Origin: Mytilus edulis
Lineage: Eukaryota > Mollusca > Bivalvia > Mytilida > Mytilidae
DNA length: 64,000 bases
Assembly (NCBI RefSeq): GCF_963676685.1
Contig: NC_092357.1
Coordinates: forward strand, 22,286,647-22,350,646
Reading direction: 5' to 3'
Under the pieces are notes generated by a model. The model had not been told where the DNA came from, did not search any database, and saw only the letters and a program-made list of their open reading frames with translations. Position 1 is the first letter of the stretch; each line of letters starts with the position of its first letter. Positions 1 to 15,100 of this stretch are shown here, piece by piece. A program made the translations under genes and the position numbers.

Positions 1-3000
1 TTTCAATGTGAAATTTTTGAATATCTCAATATTTGAATTGAAGTACAGCAATAATAGCCCTGTTCTCGTGAATTTTGTGTAGTTATTTATGTTATATCCA
101 AAAACATCATATCCCCTCTTTTCTACAAGTTTGATAATGACAGAATCTTTCATTCGAATACTTTTAATTGAACCATATAAGCACATTTTAAGGTAAGGTT
201 TGCGTACACAGGGAGATAACTCGAATTCAAATAATTGAAAAAAAGGAGGGACCCGCCATTTTGAATTGCTTTGATTAACCAATGTTCGATAACTACAATA
301 TTATCGAAAATAAAACAACACCTACCTCAAAATCGCCGTTTTGATGTAATTTTATCACAATTTGAATCGTACAAGTAACGTTATGACCTTCAGTTTGTTA
401 GTTTTCATTGATATGACGTCCCGTTTAGCCATAACGTCTTTGTACAAAAACCATTCATGAAGTTTCGCGAAGTTTTATTTTATTTCATAAATGTACATTG
501 TTATGCCCCCGCCGTAGCAAAGGGGGCATTGAGTTATATCCTTGTCTGTTTGTACGTAGATCCGAATGTACGTATCATAGTGTACGTCCGTTTTTACAAA
601 ATTGATTTCCATCCTCTAACTTCATTCTCTAACTATAGTTTCCTAAACCAACTGATATAAAACTTGTGTACAATGCTTTTTGCTACAAAAACACAGAATA
701 GATTTGAATTTTGATGTCGTCACTTTTACAGTTCTAGATTTATGAGGGGTCGGACAGGGGATACCTTTCTCCATTCTCCCATCCCCTTTCTCTTGTCTCC
801 CGCCGTAAAACCTAAAAAAAACTAATGTATGGGAAGCTCATTTCAATAGAAATCGATCTAAAATCTTGTGTTTTTATGGCTTGTTCCCGTCTTGTCCTTT
901 CACAAGATAGAAGTGTTGTTTATTCTGCTTCAAGAACTCCGGTAGCTTTTTCACTAACTGTTAAGTTGTCTCTTTAATTGAATTTGTAAGTCTGATGCAC
1001 GCTGTTTCCGCTTTTTAATACAGTATAAATACAAATAATAGAAACGCAGGATTGAATGAAAAACGGCACATTTTTGTGACACTTTCAGTCAATTTAGTTT
1101 AAAAATTTACATAATACGCCATGTGTTTTACTTATAGAGGATGCATATATATATTCTCAGATATTTTTATTGCATAATTTTTACGAATGACAGAATGTTG
1201 AACTTGATCTTTTCAAATTAATAGTTTGCAAGGTTTGTCCGCAAATACGCACACATCCCACACATTTACATCATTTGAAATATATTTTATTTTATCAATC
1301 ACTTTTACAACTGACGGAGTATTCTAATAGTATTTTTTTTATGGATGCATTAAGACACAACTATTGTATTGTGTCGTCCTGAACATGCCTGAAGTATTTG
1401 CCACTGGACATTTTACAACCTCTTATTAAACAAACTTCTATGCATATCAGTAAACTTTGAATCAATTTATCTAAAAACAAGGATGGTAATATGTGTTTCT
1501 ACAAATGCACGGACTCACTATAAAATCCGGGAAATTGTTAGTTTTCAGTCTATCTCCGTATATAAGAGATCATGACGCTCGGAGTATTTTTATGAGGTCG
1601 TTTTCTGAACTTTTCGTTTCTGTTCTCCAACTTTAGTTTGCTTTTACCAAAATGTTATAAAATTTATACGTAATGCTTTATAATGTTTCATGTTTATGTA
1701 AGAGGGGGCATCGTCAGTGTCCCATGGACACATTACCCATTTATTCCAAGCTCTAACGTATTATTTCTTTTTGTAATGCATTATAATCGGAATAACATTA
1801 CTGTGGTTGAAGAGTAGCCACAATCAATTTTGATTTGACGGTCGCAAATTTCCGTTTTACTGTCTCCCCTACGCGTGGACAGTAAAACTGCATTTGCGAA
1901 CATCAAATCGCCAATTGACGGTGGGGATTCCTCAACTACAGTTCCTTTACTCCTGTGAACTTCATTGAACTGATTTTAATTTTTTGAAAGTATGTGGAAG
2001 ATTTTCATATTATAGGTCTACATAACTGCATTTCTTATTTTAAATATCAACAATACATATACGGCTGGTCATTTGTATTCCGAGGCCATCGTCTGTTTCG
2101 TCTTTCATCATGTATAGGAGCATGTAGTTTGTTTGTTTGGTCAAAGACCCCAAATCTGAACATCATGTGTAACAATTGGACAAATCATACCAGTAATCTA
2201 TCTTCCCCTGCAAGGCTTTCCCCTGCTTAGTCATAAATATTTGATCATATTTGAATAACATTTGTTGATGTCTAGATTTAAATGAATGGAATAAACACGG
2301 CTGTTGTAAATGACTATACTATAGTCAAAACTGATGTCTTTTCATCCAATTGCTGCATACAAACAATTAATCAAACATGGGACAATGAAGCAATTTTCAT
2401 TACTTTTAATGGCAATTTGAATGCTTTTCTAAGATTTAAAATTTTACAGTTTGAAGCACTGAAAGAATATAAGTGTTTCCTTCAAAATCAGAGTCTTGTC
2501 CTCCCCGTCCCCCTCTTAACTTAATTTGGGAAATTGATTAACCGATATGGATATATGTAAAATCGATGTCAAATTAACAAAACTTGCAGCAACTTTTATC
2601 CCCCACCCCCAAACTATTTGAATTAAGTTTTTTTATCCTACATTGATCTTTTGGTGTCATCCCTAAGTTAATCACTGTTTTCTCTCATTGATTATGGTCA
2701 ATTCTAAAATGTTACAAGACAAAATGATTCTTTGTAAAAAGATGCTATTAAAGATGACTTTCTTCTTTGGAGATCAACAAAAAAAATATTTTTGTGTTTT
2801 ACAGAAATGACAAGATGGACACATATAACGGCCATTTCTGTAAAAACGAGTTCGGGGACATACCAATTTTATTAGCTCATTATAATGCAAATAGTTAATT
2901 CCTTAAGTTCATAGTTTTTTACAAAAACGGTGGACCCGGAAAAGGGGTATTTTTGGCTTTTTGTTGCCATGGCAACGGGTTTTTTTTAACCCAAAAATTA

Positions 3001-3845
3001 AAAATTCTTGTTTTTAGGAACTTTTTTATGATATTTTTAATTAAAATTTATTATAAATGAATGGACCACAATTATTTATACATGTTTAATTTAGTTTTAT
3101 TTTTTTATAGTCACTCGCATACATTATTATTTCAGAAGAATTCAAATACAATTTTCCCTAAAAATCGTCAAACATCGGAATTTTTAGCTTTTCACCTGAA
3201 AAAACGGGACGGGCGATGTTCGATTTTTTTTCATTAAATGATTGGATACTCCTCCCTGAACAAAATGATGTATCATATTGGTATAATATCACTAAGAAAA
3301 AAATCCAGGTTTCATGCAAACCTTACCTTAAGTCTTCTCACATTGAAATAGGAATTCTGAAGAGGGAAGATATTTGCAGATCGAGTTATGATCAATTCAT
3401 TCAACATTTTCTTGCTCTTTTTTCTGTTTATGGTTCTCATAAACATCCTTGAATTTCATATATTCTGCTTTTTTGTGTACCTGATGATAATAGATAAATC
3501 TGGAAAAGGGCCTCAAATCTATATAAAATGCCTGTATCAAGTCAGGAATGACACAGTTGGTATCCATTCGTTTGATGTGTTTGAGCTTTTAATTTTGCCA
3601 TTTGAATAGGGACTTTCCTTTTTAATGTTCCTCGGAGTTCACCATTTTTGAGATTTTACTTTTTATGAATACAATTTATAAATTGTTATCTACAAAGTAA
3701 CCTGAACTCTCTTGAAATCATTTTGGTTGGTATTCCTCAATCCTTGTTTTCTGTATAGGTATGTACAGACTCTTTTTCTAGTGATCGTTTCACTTTTGAT
3801 GAAACTGTTAGTATAATGCTATTTAACAATTTCATTATTTTCCAG
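1..3845. other. Non-coding 5' flank or intron, repeats only
   Basis: No Cys-rich or domain-like exon was found. It contains two decayed copies of a dispersed repeat with AGGGGGCAT ends and a CTAACTTTAGTTT core (about 500-740 and 1540-1735), the hairpin MITE at 1801-1941, and AT-rich unique sequence. It is probably intron or upstream flank of the EGF/SEA gene. Confidence 0.6.
1801..1941. mobile_element. 141-bp hairpin MITE
   Basis: The two halves are near reverse complements: both ends read ACTGTRGTTGA inward, with matching ATTTG..GCAAAT and GTTTTACTGTC blocks around a 15-bp centre near 1871. It is preceded by TA. Confidence 0.7.
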
Positions 3846-4056
3846 AAAATGAGGCACCAGAAATAAGTGGACAAGAATCTATCAAAGTAGTAGTAAATCA
3901 ATCTATAGTTTTAAACTTCACTGGTCATGATGATAAATCAGATTTTAGATACAGTATAATAGATCAGCCAGTTGGAGGCTCTTTTACATCTGATACTTCC
4001 ACGGGAAATCTGACATTAACGTGGACACCTGCAAATCTAAATACAGACAAAATCAG
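3846..4056 (+). CDS. Exon 1 in window: Ig/cadherin-like fold, first part
   Basis: Acceptor TTTTCCAG ends at 3845; donor AG|GTAATT at 4057. Encodes residues 1-69, opening NEAPEISG and ending in LTLTWTPANL. This resembles the cadherin-like fold found between VWD and EGF domains in MUC4-like proteins. It starts in phase 1 (two bases complete a codon from an upstream exon), which shows the gene continues 5' of this point. Confidence 0.75.
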
Positions 4057-7000
4057 GTAATTTTGGTTAATATTGTGTTTATTAAACAACTCTAGGGTTA
4101 AGGAGGGGGAAAATGTGGATGCTCTATGTTATATGCAACATGTAAGTAATCGTTATTCATTATGTACGTGTACACTATTTCTAACTTGTGTATTACGAAA
4201 TTTTTCCTTTCTCAACATTTGAATCTTAACTATTTAAAAGCTAGGCTCAAGCTTAAAATATTACTATTCAACTGTCTCGAGTAGAGAAATATCGTTACAT
4301 ACGTGCAGTGGTGGAATCTGTCTCTATTATGATTGTATCCTCCCTTTTGCACAGATTTGCAGACAGTTGTGTTCTTAATATGTGATGTTATATGGTAATT
4401 ATGCATGGTCGCATTTTAGATCATATAGCCCAAAAGGTCAAGTAAGCTTTTCATATCACTTATTGTCGGTTGTCCGTTGTCCGTCGTCCGTCGTTTGTAT
4501 TCGTCGTTGTGAACTATTACAAAAACCTTTTCCTCTGAAACTACTGGGCCAAATTTAACCAAACTTGGTTACAATAATGTTGAGATCTTTCTGCCTGAAA
4601 AAATTGCATACGAGTCAGACAACCTTTTATTGGGTTGCTTCCCCTGAATTGACCTTTTTAAGTAAGTTTTGCAGTTTTTGGTTTTTATCTTGAATATTAT
4701 TTAAGAAAGAAATAAACAGTAAACAGCAATAATGTTCTGCAAAGTAAGATTAATAAAAAAAAAAAAAAAAGTCAACAAAATCAAAATTGTAAATCGACCC
4801 CTTAAGAAGTGTTTGCCATTTATTGAAGACCCAAAATGCCAAGAAGGTTGCCTGTGCTATATAAAAGCGGAAACTATTTGAGTACCATTTTTATTTAATT
4901 CATTTCCTATAAATCAAAATTGAAGTCAAAGGATATCATTTTCTAATTCATGAGTTTGAACATTTTTGTATTTTATTCTAAAATGTTATTATGTGATGCG
5001 AGGAATATTAATCGTCTGTCAGACTTTGATGCACTTGTATATATCAATGTGTAATAAATTTGACATACACTTCACAGGGTAACAACAGTGGACAGTGATG
5101 GTTTAACAGCTGATGCTATAGAGGTGGTGATTATGGCATGTAGTGGATGTTCAGGTGACCAAGGAACATGTGACTATGACAATCTCAGAAATGAATCCAA
5201 TCCAAACTACTTGATAGCCTCATGTAACTGTAAAACTGGTTGGTCTGGTAAGTACATGTTTTAAATATACATTTGTATTTGACATTTGATTTGGGATTGC
5301 ATCTGTCAGACAATTTAAACTCAAACGTGATATCAAAATTTAATTGTATAAAATTTTACTCCAAATCAATGTTAAAAACTGTTAATATCAGATTATAACA
5401 TGGCATTTTTCATATCGCATGTATTATCAGTCCTAGGTTCAATATCAGCCTAAGAGCCGCATGGCTCGAGGTATGATATTGACCGAGGAATGATAATTCA
5501 TTCTATATCGAAAAAGACATGTTATGATATGTTTATCATATGCATCAACAGTGGAGAAAAATAACAGATTCATATATTGATTCTTTAACGTGGTTCCCAA
5601 ATAGAAGTTCAAAGTGTGAAAAGTTCACGGATGTCGGACCCCAAATTTAGTACATTCGATATGAAATATTTCTATCATATGCTTAAACAGAGAAGAAACA
5701 TGTTTTAATATGGACGAATCGACAAAAATATACATAATGAACACTGTTTGGAAAAGTAAACTTTGTTAAGTAACTTTCTAAATTATGTTTGAAACTTTTA
5801 AAAATGCATCTGTTTAATAATTTGTTTATTAGTTTTTTAGTTGTTTTTTTTTTTATTATTTTACACTATATACTTTCCAGTATCCAAATAATTGTTTTGT
5901 ACACTTCTATAGTGTTTTTCATAGAAAACGTAGCATTGAGGTGTATTTTCCGGAATGTGCCGAGTATCACCGGAATGCCATGCGATAACGTTACGGAAAG
6001 ACATGTGATAACAATCGAAGTATGTGATAAACTTTTGAGATCAGCCCGCTAAACACCAATTAACAAAAAATATGGAATTTAAGTTAATTTAATGCTATTA
6101 TCCTTCAGTAAAAACCATATGTTATTTAGTCTAAGTATATGATAACAGGAATTATCAGACTAAAATAACATAAAAAGGACACCAGTTTGTGAATCTTTAT
6201 TTATCAAAATATTTGTTTCCGTTTTTGCCAAATGTATTAACTTTGAAAATTTATTCTTTGTCTGTGTTGTTTTGGTCTGTTTTACGTCTATTTTTGTCTT
6301 TTTTGTCTTTTTTGTCTTTTTTGTATTTTAGTTAAGGCTTTATCAGTTTATTTTCGATCTTTGACTTTGACTGTCCCTGTTGTATCTGTCGCCCCTCTTT
6401 TTTAAGCATGTTAAAATACCAGCAAGCAAGTGACCGTGTAAGTACAACCTGGGGTTTAAAAAAATATCATGTATCTTTGTGCTTCGTATTGAATACCTGT
6501 AAGACAAACAGTCACATGTACAATACATAACCACACACATTTGTTCCTTACGTTTTTCAGGTGATGATTGTGATATTAATACAGATGGTTGTGCTGATGA
6601 CCCATGTGTTCTAGGACGTACCTGTATAGATCTATCACCACCTGATGAAGTATGTTTTGGTCGTGGTTACAACTGTTCTGATTGTCCACCAGGCTATAAT
6701 ATTACCGCTGATGAAAAATGTGAAGGTAAACAAAAAAGAACGATTGATTCAAAATCATGCAAACGAGGACATGCATAATAAAGTTTCTTTATAATTTTTA
6801 ACAGTTAAGATAAAGCATGAATACTTTAATTGCGTCTGGTTTTTACACATGCAAACTCCAACTGAATGAATTCGGTTCATTGATGTTCCTGATGAAATAT
6901 ATAAATGATAAATCAATCCTTCGATATAATAGATGAACACGTGATTTCTTAATCGTATATAACATTATCGATCCACAGTGGTATCTTCTTCCTGTATTGA

Positions 7001-10000
7001 TTGTCACTGCTCTATAGTAGTTTCCTTATTTTTTCTAATAACTCTTATGATATTTTGGGATGATCCCAAATAAAAATAAAATGCCAACCTCGAAAAGAAT
7101 GGAGTAGGATGCAAGTAAAATGACTCTTTTATTTTTAGATATAAATGAATGTTTAGATGGAACTGATAACTGTACATCAACAAGTAATTGTACGAACACA
7201 GATGGAAGCTTTACATGCATCTGTCTAGAAGGGTTCCGAAAATTCGGTTCTGAATGTCAAGGTTTGTAATACGATAACAAAGTTTATTTTAGGCTCAATC
7301 ACATTGATGACTTTTTTATGTAAAAGATAAAGTAACCACAGTAGTTAAAACAGATTTTTAATTCTGGAGTTTGAAAACAAGAGCATTCAGATCATGTGTA
7401 CAGAAGCTTGCATTTTTGTAATTTAATCAGCTTAAAAATTATTAAAATTTGTTACTCTTATGATTTTAGTTGAAAATATATACTCTTTTAAAAAGTACTA
7501 TATTTCAATGAACAACAAAAAATTATTTTTAAAACACATGGTGACACCATGTTTCTTGACATGATTATAAAATGATATCATTTCAATGAAACATGATATC
7601 TTATTTGAATGTTCACCAATGCAAAATGAAAAACTGATAATTATAAATTATAAATAAATTAAATGGTGTGATCAAGATTGACCTGTATTAAATTCCTATC
7701 ACTTAATCATATTTCACATGCAGACATTGACGAATGCACTGAAAGGACAAGTGGTTGTGAACAGATATGTGCTAATAGCGATGGAACCTTTTCATGTAGT
7801 TGTGTGTATGGATTTGAGTTGCTAGCTGACGGTAAATGTAACCAAAGTAAGTTTAATTTGGAATAATACAATAGGAAGCAGGTGTGTTGAAATAAGGTAA
7901 TTTTGATAGTTTAGTTTTTCATTTTGTTGATAGTAGTTTGATAATGAACTTTGTATGTAACTCTCGGTAGGTGTCATTATTGAGAAAAGTTTGAACGTTA
8001 TAGAATCGGAATAAAGGCTTGTATAGAACATGCCAGAAACGGGTGCGCACTATAGAGTACGAGAAGCAAGCAATAAGAGAAAAACATCATATTCGGGAGG
8101 TTTGTTAATGTCCCGCCAATTATTTTCATTTACACATGCTGTTGGAAATTGTATTTTAAACATATACAAGTTTCTAAACTGTTTTTTTTTGTGTGACTAA
8201 AACACTCGTAAAGTATTCTAGAAACATTACAAGCAATTTCAACTACTATTTATTGACGAAAAACAGGTTTTGCATTGAAGACTTGTTGGTGACCTTCTGC
8301 TGTTGTCTGTTCTATGGTCGGGTTGTTGTATCTTTGACATATTCCCCATTTCCATTCTCAATTTTATTTTACATGGAAATATTGCAAACAATCACACACG
8401 ATTTGAATTTTCTTAAGTTTCTTTAGACATTTTCTAACAGTTAAGCAAGTTTTTTTTTTACCTGCAATTGCATGATAAAGAGAAGACGTGCACAATGTAA
8501 CAGTGCAAACTGTACAAGCCTAATTATACTTCTTGAAGATTTTATATTTAAAGATAATATTATAATTTCAAAATCCCATAATGTTTAATCGATGTTGTCA
8601 ATATACAGTTGGGTGCAGACCAAGCATTACATAAAGTAAACGCAAGTTAACGCAGCGTGCACATATTTCGTTAGTTAACTTTAAATTTCGCGTTTACTAG
8701 TAAACGCCCGTTTACTTCATTAACGTTAACGCGGTCAAAATGAAAATTTCTAATGTCTACTCGAGTAAACGCGCGTTTACTCTGTGTCCGTTTAGTCAGT
8801 AGTAAACGGCCGTTTACTTCAGATTTCACAAGTTTAATTTTACGTGCACGTAAAAGTAAACGGTTGTTTACTACAGATTTCTCAATTGTATTTTTACGTG
8901 CACTTGAAAGTAAACGCGCGTTTACTTTTCGCGTTAACTAATTGTGTATCTTATAAAATAATCGTCGTGTGCATTTGTACATTTATTTATGTTGTTAAAA
9001 TGACTTCATATTCTACGTATATGTGTTTTGAACCTTAACATTCAAAAACACATTTTATCAGAAATATAAACATTTATCTAGCGGATATTTCTAGATCATT
9101 ACGAATTGTTTCGTCAATAAATTCTAGATGTACTTCCTGTAACATTTTCTGTCTAGTGTTTTTTTTAAAGTCAATAACAGATCCACTCTGACGGAAACGT
9201 CGTAGAAATGCACTTATCCCCTGTCTAGAAACTTGAAGATTATCTGATCGTATCAACTCATCTCTAACTTCAGTATGTTTTTGCCAGATCTTCTTATACT
9301 TAATATCCTCTCACGAATGGTTTTACAGCTCCAGGACGAATTTCCATTTTGTTCTTATATGCAATGATTAATTTTCAATAAATTAATTAAACAGGTGTCA
9401 TTTCATTAAATGCAATCGTCAATATGTTGATCGAAAATGGGCAGATGGATATTTTGATGTACCTTATCATGTGATATATTAGGTCAGTGTATCCAGGATA
9501 CGAGGTCAATCTGCGTTAACGCGCGTTTACTACAAACAGTAAACGGGCGTTTACTTTTTTTTTTACAAAAATAGAAGACACGCCTTTTTTCGCGTTAACG
9601 CGAAGTAAACGCGAAAGTAAACGCCCGTTTACTCTTTACAAAATTAGAAGACGCGCGGTTTTCGCGTTAACGCGGAGGTAAACGCGAAAGTAAACGCCCG
9701 TTTACTATTTATGTCTACTAAAATTTCGGAGTTAACGCAGAGTTAACGCGGCGTTTACATGAAGTGCACGCGAGTAAACGCCGCGTTAACTTTTTAGGCC
9801 CGTTTACATGTAATGCTTGGTCTGCACCCAACTGTACATGATGTACTGTACTGAGTCATGATCCTCCTGTTTGTCAAATCTTGAAACTAATGGTTTTTTT
9901 TTTCATCTTAGCAATATTTGATGTTTGTGCACTGCAGAATTTAACCTGTAGCTATGGTTGTGATAATACTACAAATCCAGGAACATGGGAGTGCATTTGT

Positions 10001-12114
10001 CGTAAAGGGTATCTACTTGATAGTAACAGTGGCGTCTGTTCTAGTAAGTCTCATTATACAAATATAAAATATGGTATGGTTGCCAATACGAAAACCTTCA
10101 ACAAGTCACATAATAACCAAATTTTGAGCAACTAAAGGTCACTTTACAGTCTTCGACGATAACTAAGGTCATAATGTATAGTAAATCAGAAATTATTACA
10201 ACTTGACAAAGGCAAAAAACCAAGGGCTTTATTCATGCCAAAAATGAATAAATAAAAACAAATATCACTTTATGAATTTATGACAGTATCAAACCACTAC
10301 AAACCTCGATTTGTTTAGTACAATGAAAAAAGTTAGATTTGCAAAAGCCCACAACAATAAAAGCAAAATAAAATTTCTGCATTTTGATTGTCAAACAGCA
10401 ATATGTTTATACCAGATTTGATATTTATATGTTTCACAAACCTTCAGAAAGAATACCATATGCTGGCATGTATATAAGTTGAAGAGTTGTCACTGACTCA
10501 GACGTACTTATAAATATAATTATTTTCTGTGACTTTATATTACATTAATTTGTAGGATCCTTTACTATAGATAATTTAGCTGAATTGTAACAATAACATC
10601 TTCATGCCTTATATATCATGTACTGTAGTACGCCACGAGATTAAAACTGACGAGGAAAGGTAACACACGGCCAGCGAAAGCTCTTTTTTTGAGAGCCCAG
10701 GTGGTCGAGTGGTCTAGCGCAGGCGATTTGGTGTCACGATATCACAGTAGCATGGGTTCGAATCCCGGCGAGGGAAGAACCAAAAATTTGCGAAAGCACA
10801 TTTACAGATCTAACATTGTTGGGTTGATGTTTAGACGAGTTGTATATATATATATGATATATATAGTGCTTTATCTTTGTCACCTAGTGTGATATACTTT
10901 AACATTAAATTTAAATTCCTTTTATAATTATGCAAAACACTTAAATGCCTTAATAACTATCTTTTCAGTTTGATTCAAGGCTCTGCGTTGAAGGCCATAC
11001 TTTTAGCCATCATCTTAGCAAATTGTGACTTGATTGGAGAGTTGTGTCAATGGCACTCATACAACATATTCCTATATCTTAGCATAACTGAATTAATACA
11101 AGTAGCAATATTTCTGTAACTATTGATATTTGTACATTTCAGATATAAATGAATGTGATGCTAGTGTATGTACACAGACCTGTCAGGATACTGTTGGTAG
11201 TTATACCTGTTCATGTTACACAGGTTTCAAATTAAATGCCGATAAAACATCTTGTTCAGGTAAAAATTATAAAATTAATATTAATGCCTGAACTTGAATA
11301 TTTGAAAGTCATGATCCACATACATATTTCTTATGATGACTGTCTCTTTCTTTTGAATAAATATCAGTTTGATAGTAATACACTAACCTGCAAAACGCCT
11401 TCAAAGACACGAAAATTAGAAAAAAAATCCATATCAATTTAGATTCAGGAAGGGACATTTCACCCTTGTCCGTCTGTTCGTCGGTCTGTATGTCTAAAAA
11501 ATTGTTTCCATCGTCTAACTTAGTTTTGTTAAAATAAATGATATAAAACCTATTCACCTTTTTACCACAACCCACAGATCAAGAATGAACTTTGGTGGCG
11601 TCACTTTTACTGTTCTAGATTTAAGCCCCTTAACAAATAGTAAAACACTTTTGGTAGTCTCTGAAAATGTAAGGCGATGAGAAATATATTTAATTATTAG
11701 TCCAATCTGATATAATATATTTTTTATTTATTATGTGTATTACCAAAATGATCTATCTTGTGACAGCCTGTGTAAGTCCATTTTATGGTGATAACTGTGC
11801 AAGTCAATGTAACTGTGGACCAGGCGCATTAAGGTGTGATCCTAGTCGTGGATGTGTTTGTAACAGCGCCTGGACTGGAACTTATTGTGACGTTGATGCC
11901 AATGAATGTGTAGATACTCCAGATATATGTCAATCTAACGACAAGACTTGTGTAAACGAAGATGGCGGCTATGAATGTAACTGTAGATCTGGTTATGAAA
12001 AAGTGTCTGCAGACGACAGCGTTCCTTGTGCAGGTAAATATTAGGTTATTGTAATTAATGATCCAATATTTGTGTTGTATATCAATAGAGCCTGCCACAA
12101 CAATGTATTACATT

Positions 12115-12145
<31 letters not shown>

Positions 12146-15100
12146 TTATAAGTCTAAATTGAAAACAACATTCCAACATATGTTTGCGTTGGATACAAAC
12201 TGCAATTGCAATACGTGTACATGCAAAACAAAAAAGGTACAGCACAAACAAGATAAAAAAAGTGGTTTGTAATTCATTTGATTGTGTAGCTCAAATTTTA
12301 GGCACTATGATTGGTTAATAATATTATGTTATCTTGTCTTATCTGTATGCCTGATTTTAGATATAAATGAATGCAGTAGTGCAACAACAAACAATTGTCC
12401 AGCAACAATTTCAACATGTCAAAATACAGATGGGGGATATACCTGTAGATGTAACACTGGCTACCAAACAAAAAATTCATACGAATGTAAAGGTATGATC
12501 AGAAATGTAAAACATTAAATATAAGTGACAAATTAATCCAATATAACTATATAATTCACAGTAGTAAGTTCTAAAGTTTGTAAGGTTCCATAATGTTGAT
12601 GTTGCACATATTAGATTTAACATGCTAAATCTGTGCTTGGTCCAGGTACTGAGTAGTTGATGCTTTTGCTAAAGTAGATAGCTACATCGACTATTGAAAT
12701 GTATTTCATCTTATATGATTGATGGCATGATTAAAGCAACATTGAAACGTTTGATAGACAACTAGATAACAATAACTCGTAAGCATTATGTGTTAAAACA
12801 TGGAAATAAATATAAATAAAAAATATAACATAAAGTATAAACCCTTACAAACTGTGCTTCAAACCTTGATACTGCAATTATTGTTATTAGTCAAAAGCCC
12901 ATTTTTTGGATATTCTTTATTATCATTTAAAAGTCAAAATTGATCATTGTTTTTCCATCATGCATGACATGCCATGTGTTGGCTTTCGCTTTTAATCAAA
13001 TAAACATGACCAGGTTTTGGTACATACACCAATAATAAACCTACCCAATAACAAAAACAACCCAATAACAAAAACAACCCAAAAGATTTCTAGAGAGAAA
13101 CAGCATTTGTTGTCATCATTTAACTGTTGTTTATACAGTATTTCAGACTCCAAATCGTCTGAAATATATAACTATTAATTGTGAATAAAAACTATTACAC
13201 AGAAAGGTTATCTTCCATTTACACTAAATTTTCTGAATAACTAGAATATTTAAATATGAAATGAAGACACCGCTGGCAGTAAAGTTGCTTTTTAACCTAG
13301 TTGGTAGTGATGGATCTTAATTTAAAAAAAAACTTTGATATACTACAGATGTAAACGAATGCACAACCAAGTCTGATGATTGTGAACAAGACTGTGTCAA
13401 TAATGTGGGAAGTTATAACTGTCGGTGTTTATTTGGGTATGAACTCAACAATGACAGAAAAACTTGTAAACAAGGTAGGTTAATTAGTTTCTGTGTATCA
13501 AAGGAGCGCTAGCTGTCAAATTTGTGTTCACTGATTTGACTCAAATTCTCATATTTGATTTTTAACAATGTAAAACATTTATCAAAATTATAAAAAGTCT
13601 AAAATAAACAATATACCGTGCATGAGGTCGATAAATATAGCTTAGTTTCGTGTGTATTTTAGTCTAGATACAACATAATTAACTGTCGAGTTGACCTACG
13701 ATTGCCATATAAGCGATATAAACATAGTTAAAAACCAATTGTTCAGAGAACAATTGAAAGTCTTTCCACATCAAAGAAATTTTTATAAGAAGATAGTTTC
13801 TTCATACTGATACAATAAATAATGGTTTAATTATATTTTTGAGTGATAAAAGGGAGATAACATGCTACTTCCGGTGAAATGAATGTCACTTCCGGTGTCA
13901 TATGATAGCTTCTTTCACACTGATTCCAAAAAATATATAATTTCATATTATAGATTAACAATATATTTTAATCATCATTTTTACCTGTATAATTATTTTT
14001 TTTGTGGATCAAATCAGTCCATCAAATGATTTGTCTTTGTTGCACTTTCAATGTTGACATTATTTTCCTTTAAACAATTGAACACGCAAAATGTGATATA
14101 TCTAGTTGTTAGTGCCACTTTAAATAAGATTCTGAATATGAGGGAGTTTTAGTCATATTGAATATGTTTCTGTATATTTCATCAGTTTCTGTATATTAAA
14201 TCAATTTTCTGTATAATGACAGTTTCTGTATATTAAAATGAGTTTTCTGTATAATGAATTAGTTACTGTATAAAGAATTAGATCTGTTTATTAAATTAGT
14301 TTCTGTATATTAAAGCATATTCTGTATATTAAATACATATTCTGTATATTCAATGAATTTCTGTATATCTAACTCATACTTGAATGTCGAGAAAGATACT
14401 TGTTCACACAAAATATTATGTAATATATACAACAACTCTTCAATTGATTCGAATGATGCAGAATCTTTATATATTATTAAACATATTGAGTGTTTAAAAA
14501 AATACTATAGATTTTAAGAACTCTTTTATCTCAATATCTCTGATGTTTTTTTACTGACACTTTTTATTTGCTAGTTACATTTCTCTTATTAAAATATACT
14601 CTTAAAGAATGTTTATAGATGATAAATTTGAACATGAGGTACAAGTATATTATTTTAATTTTTAGTGTTTGATCCATGTGGTACCCTGAGTAACCTGACC
14701 TGTAGTTATGCATGCAGACTAAAAGACAGCACTGCATTTTGTTATTGTAAATCTGGATATGTGTTACAGGCTGATAACCAAACTTGTACAGGTAAACACT
14801 GTTATTACGTCATTTCTGGAGTAATGTCTTTCATCGAAAAAGATCGTCGATTTCGCACATCTTTATGACTTCATTTACTAAATAGTAGGCACGCCTGTAT
14901 CCCTGCTCTAATAAAGTTTCCAGCACTTTAAGAATCGTCATTCTGAATGGTAGTATAGAAAATATTTATGTTCCGTAAGTACGTAACTTGATTCCTGTAC
15001 GACTGAGGGGTGACCATCTCATTAGATTTTGGTTTCCAAAATATTTTGTAAGGTATAGAATGAAAATGAATCGCCCATTTATCAGCATGTGTTGGAATTG

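Noticed and set aside
2282..3609. Frames of 73-80 codons upstream of the first exon
   Set aside because: Checked as possible 5' exons (AMOP, VWD or NIDO parts); no Cys spacing or motifs, and splice sites are not placed to give phase 1.
10695..10780. Possible functional tRNA gene
   Set aside because: A and B boxes are present but the acceptor stem does not pair and a SINE body and TA tail follow.
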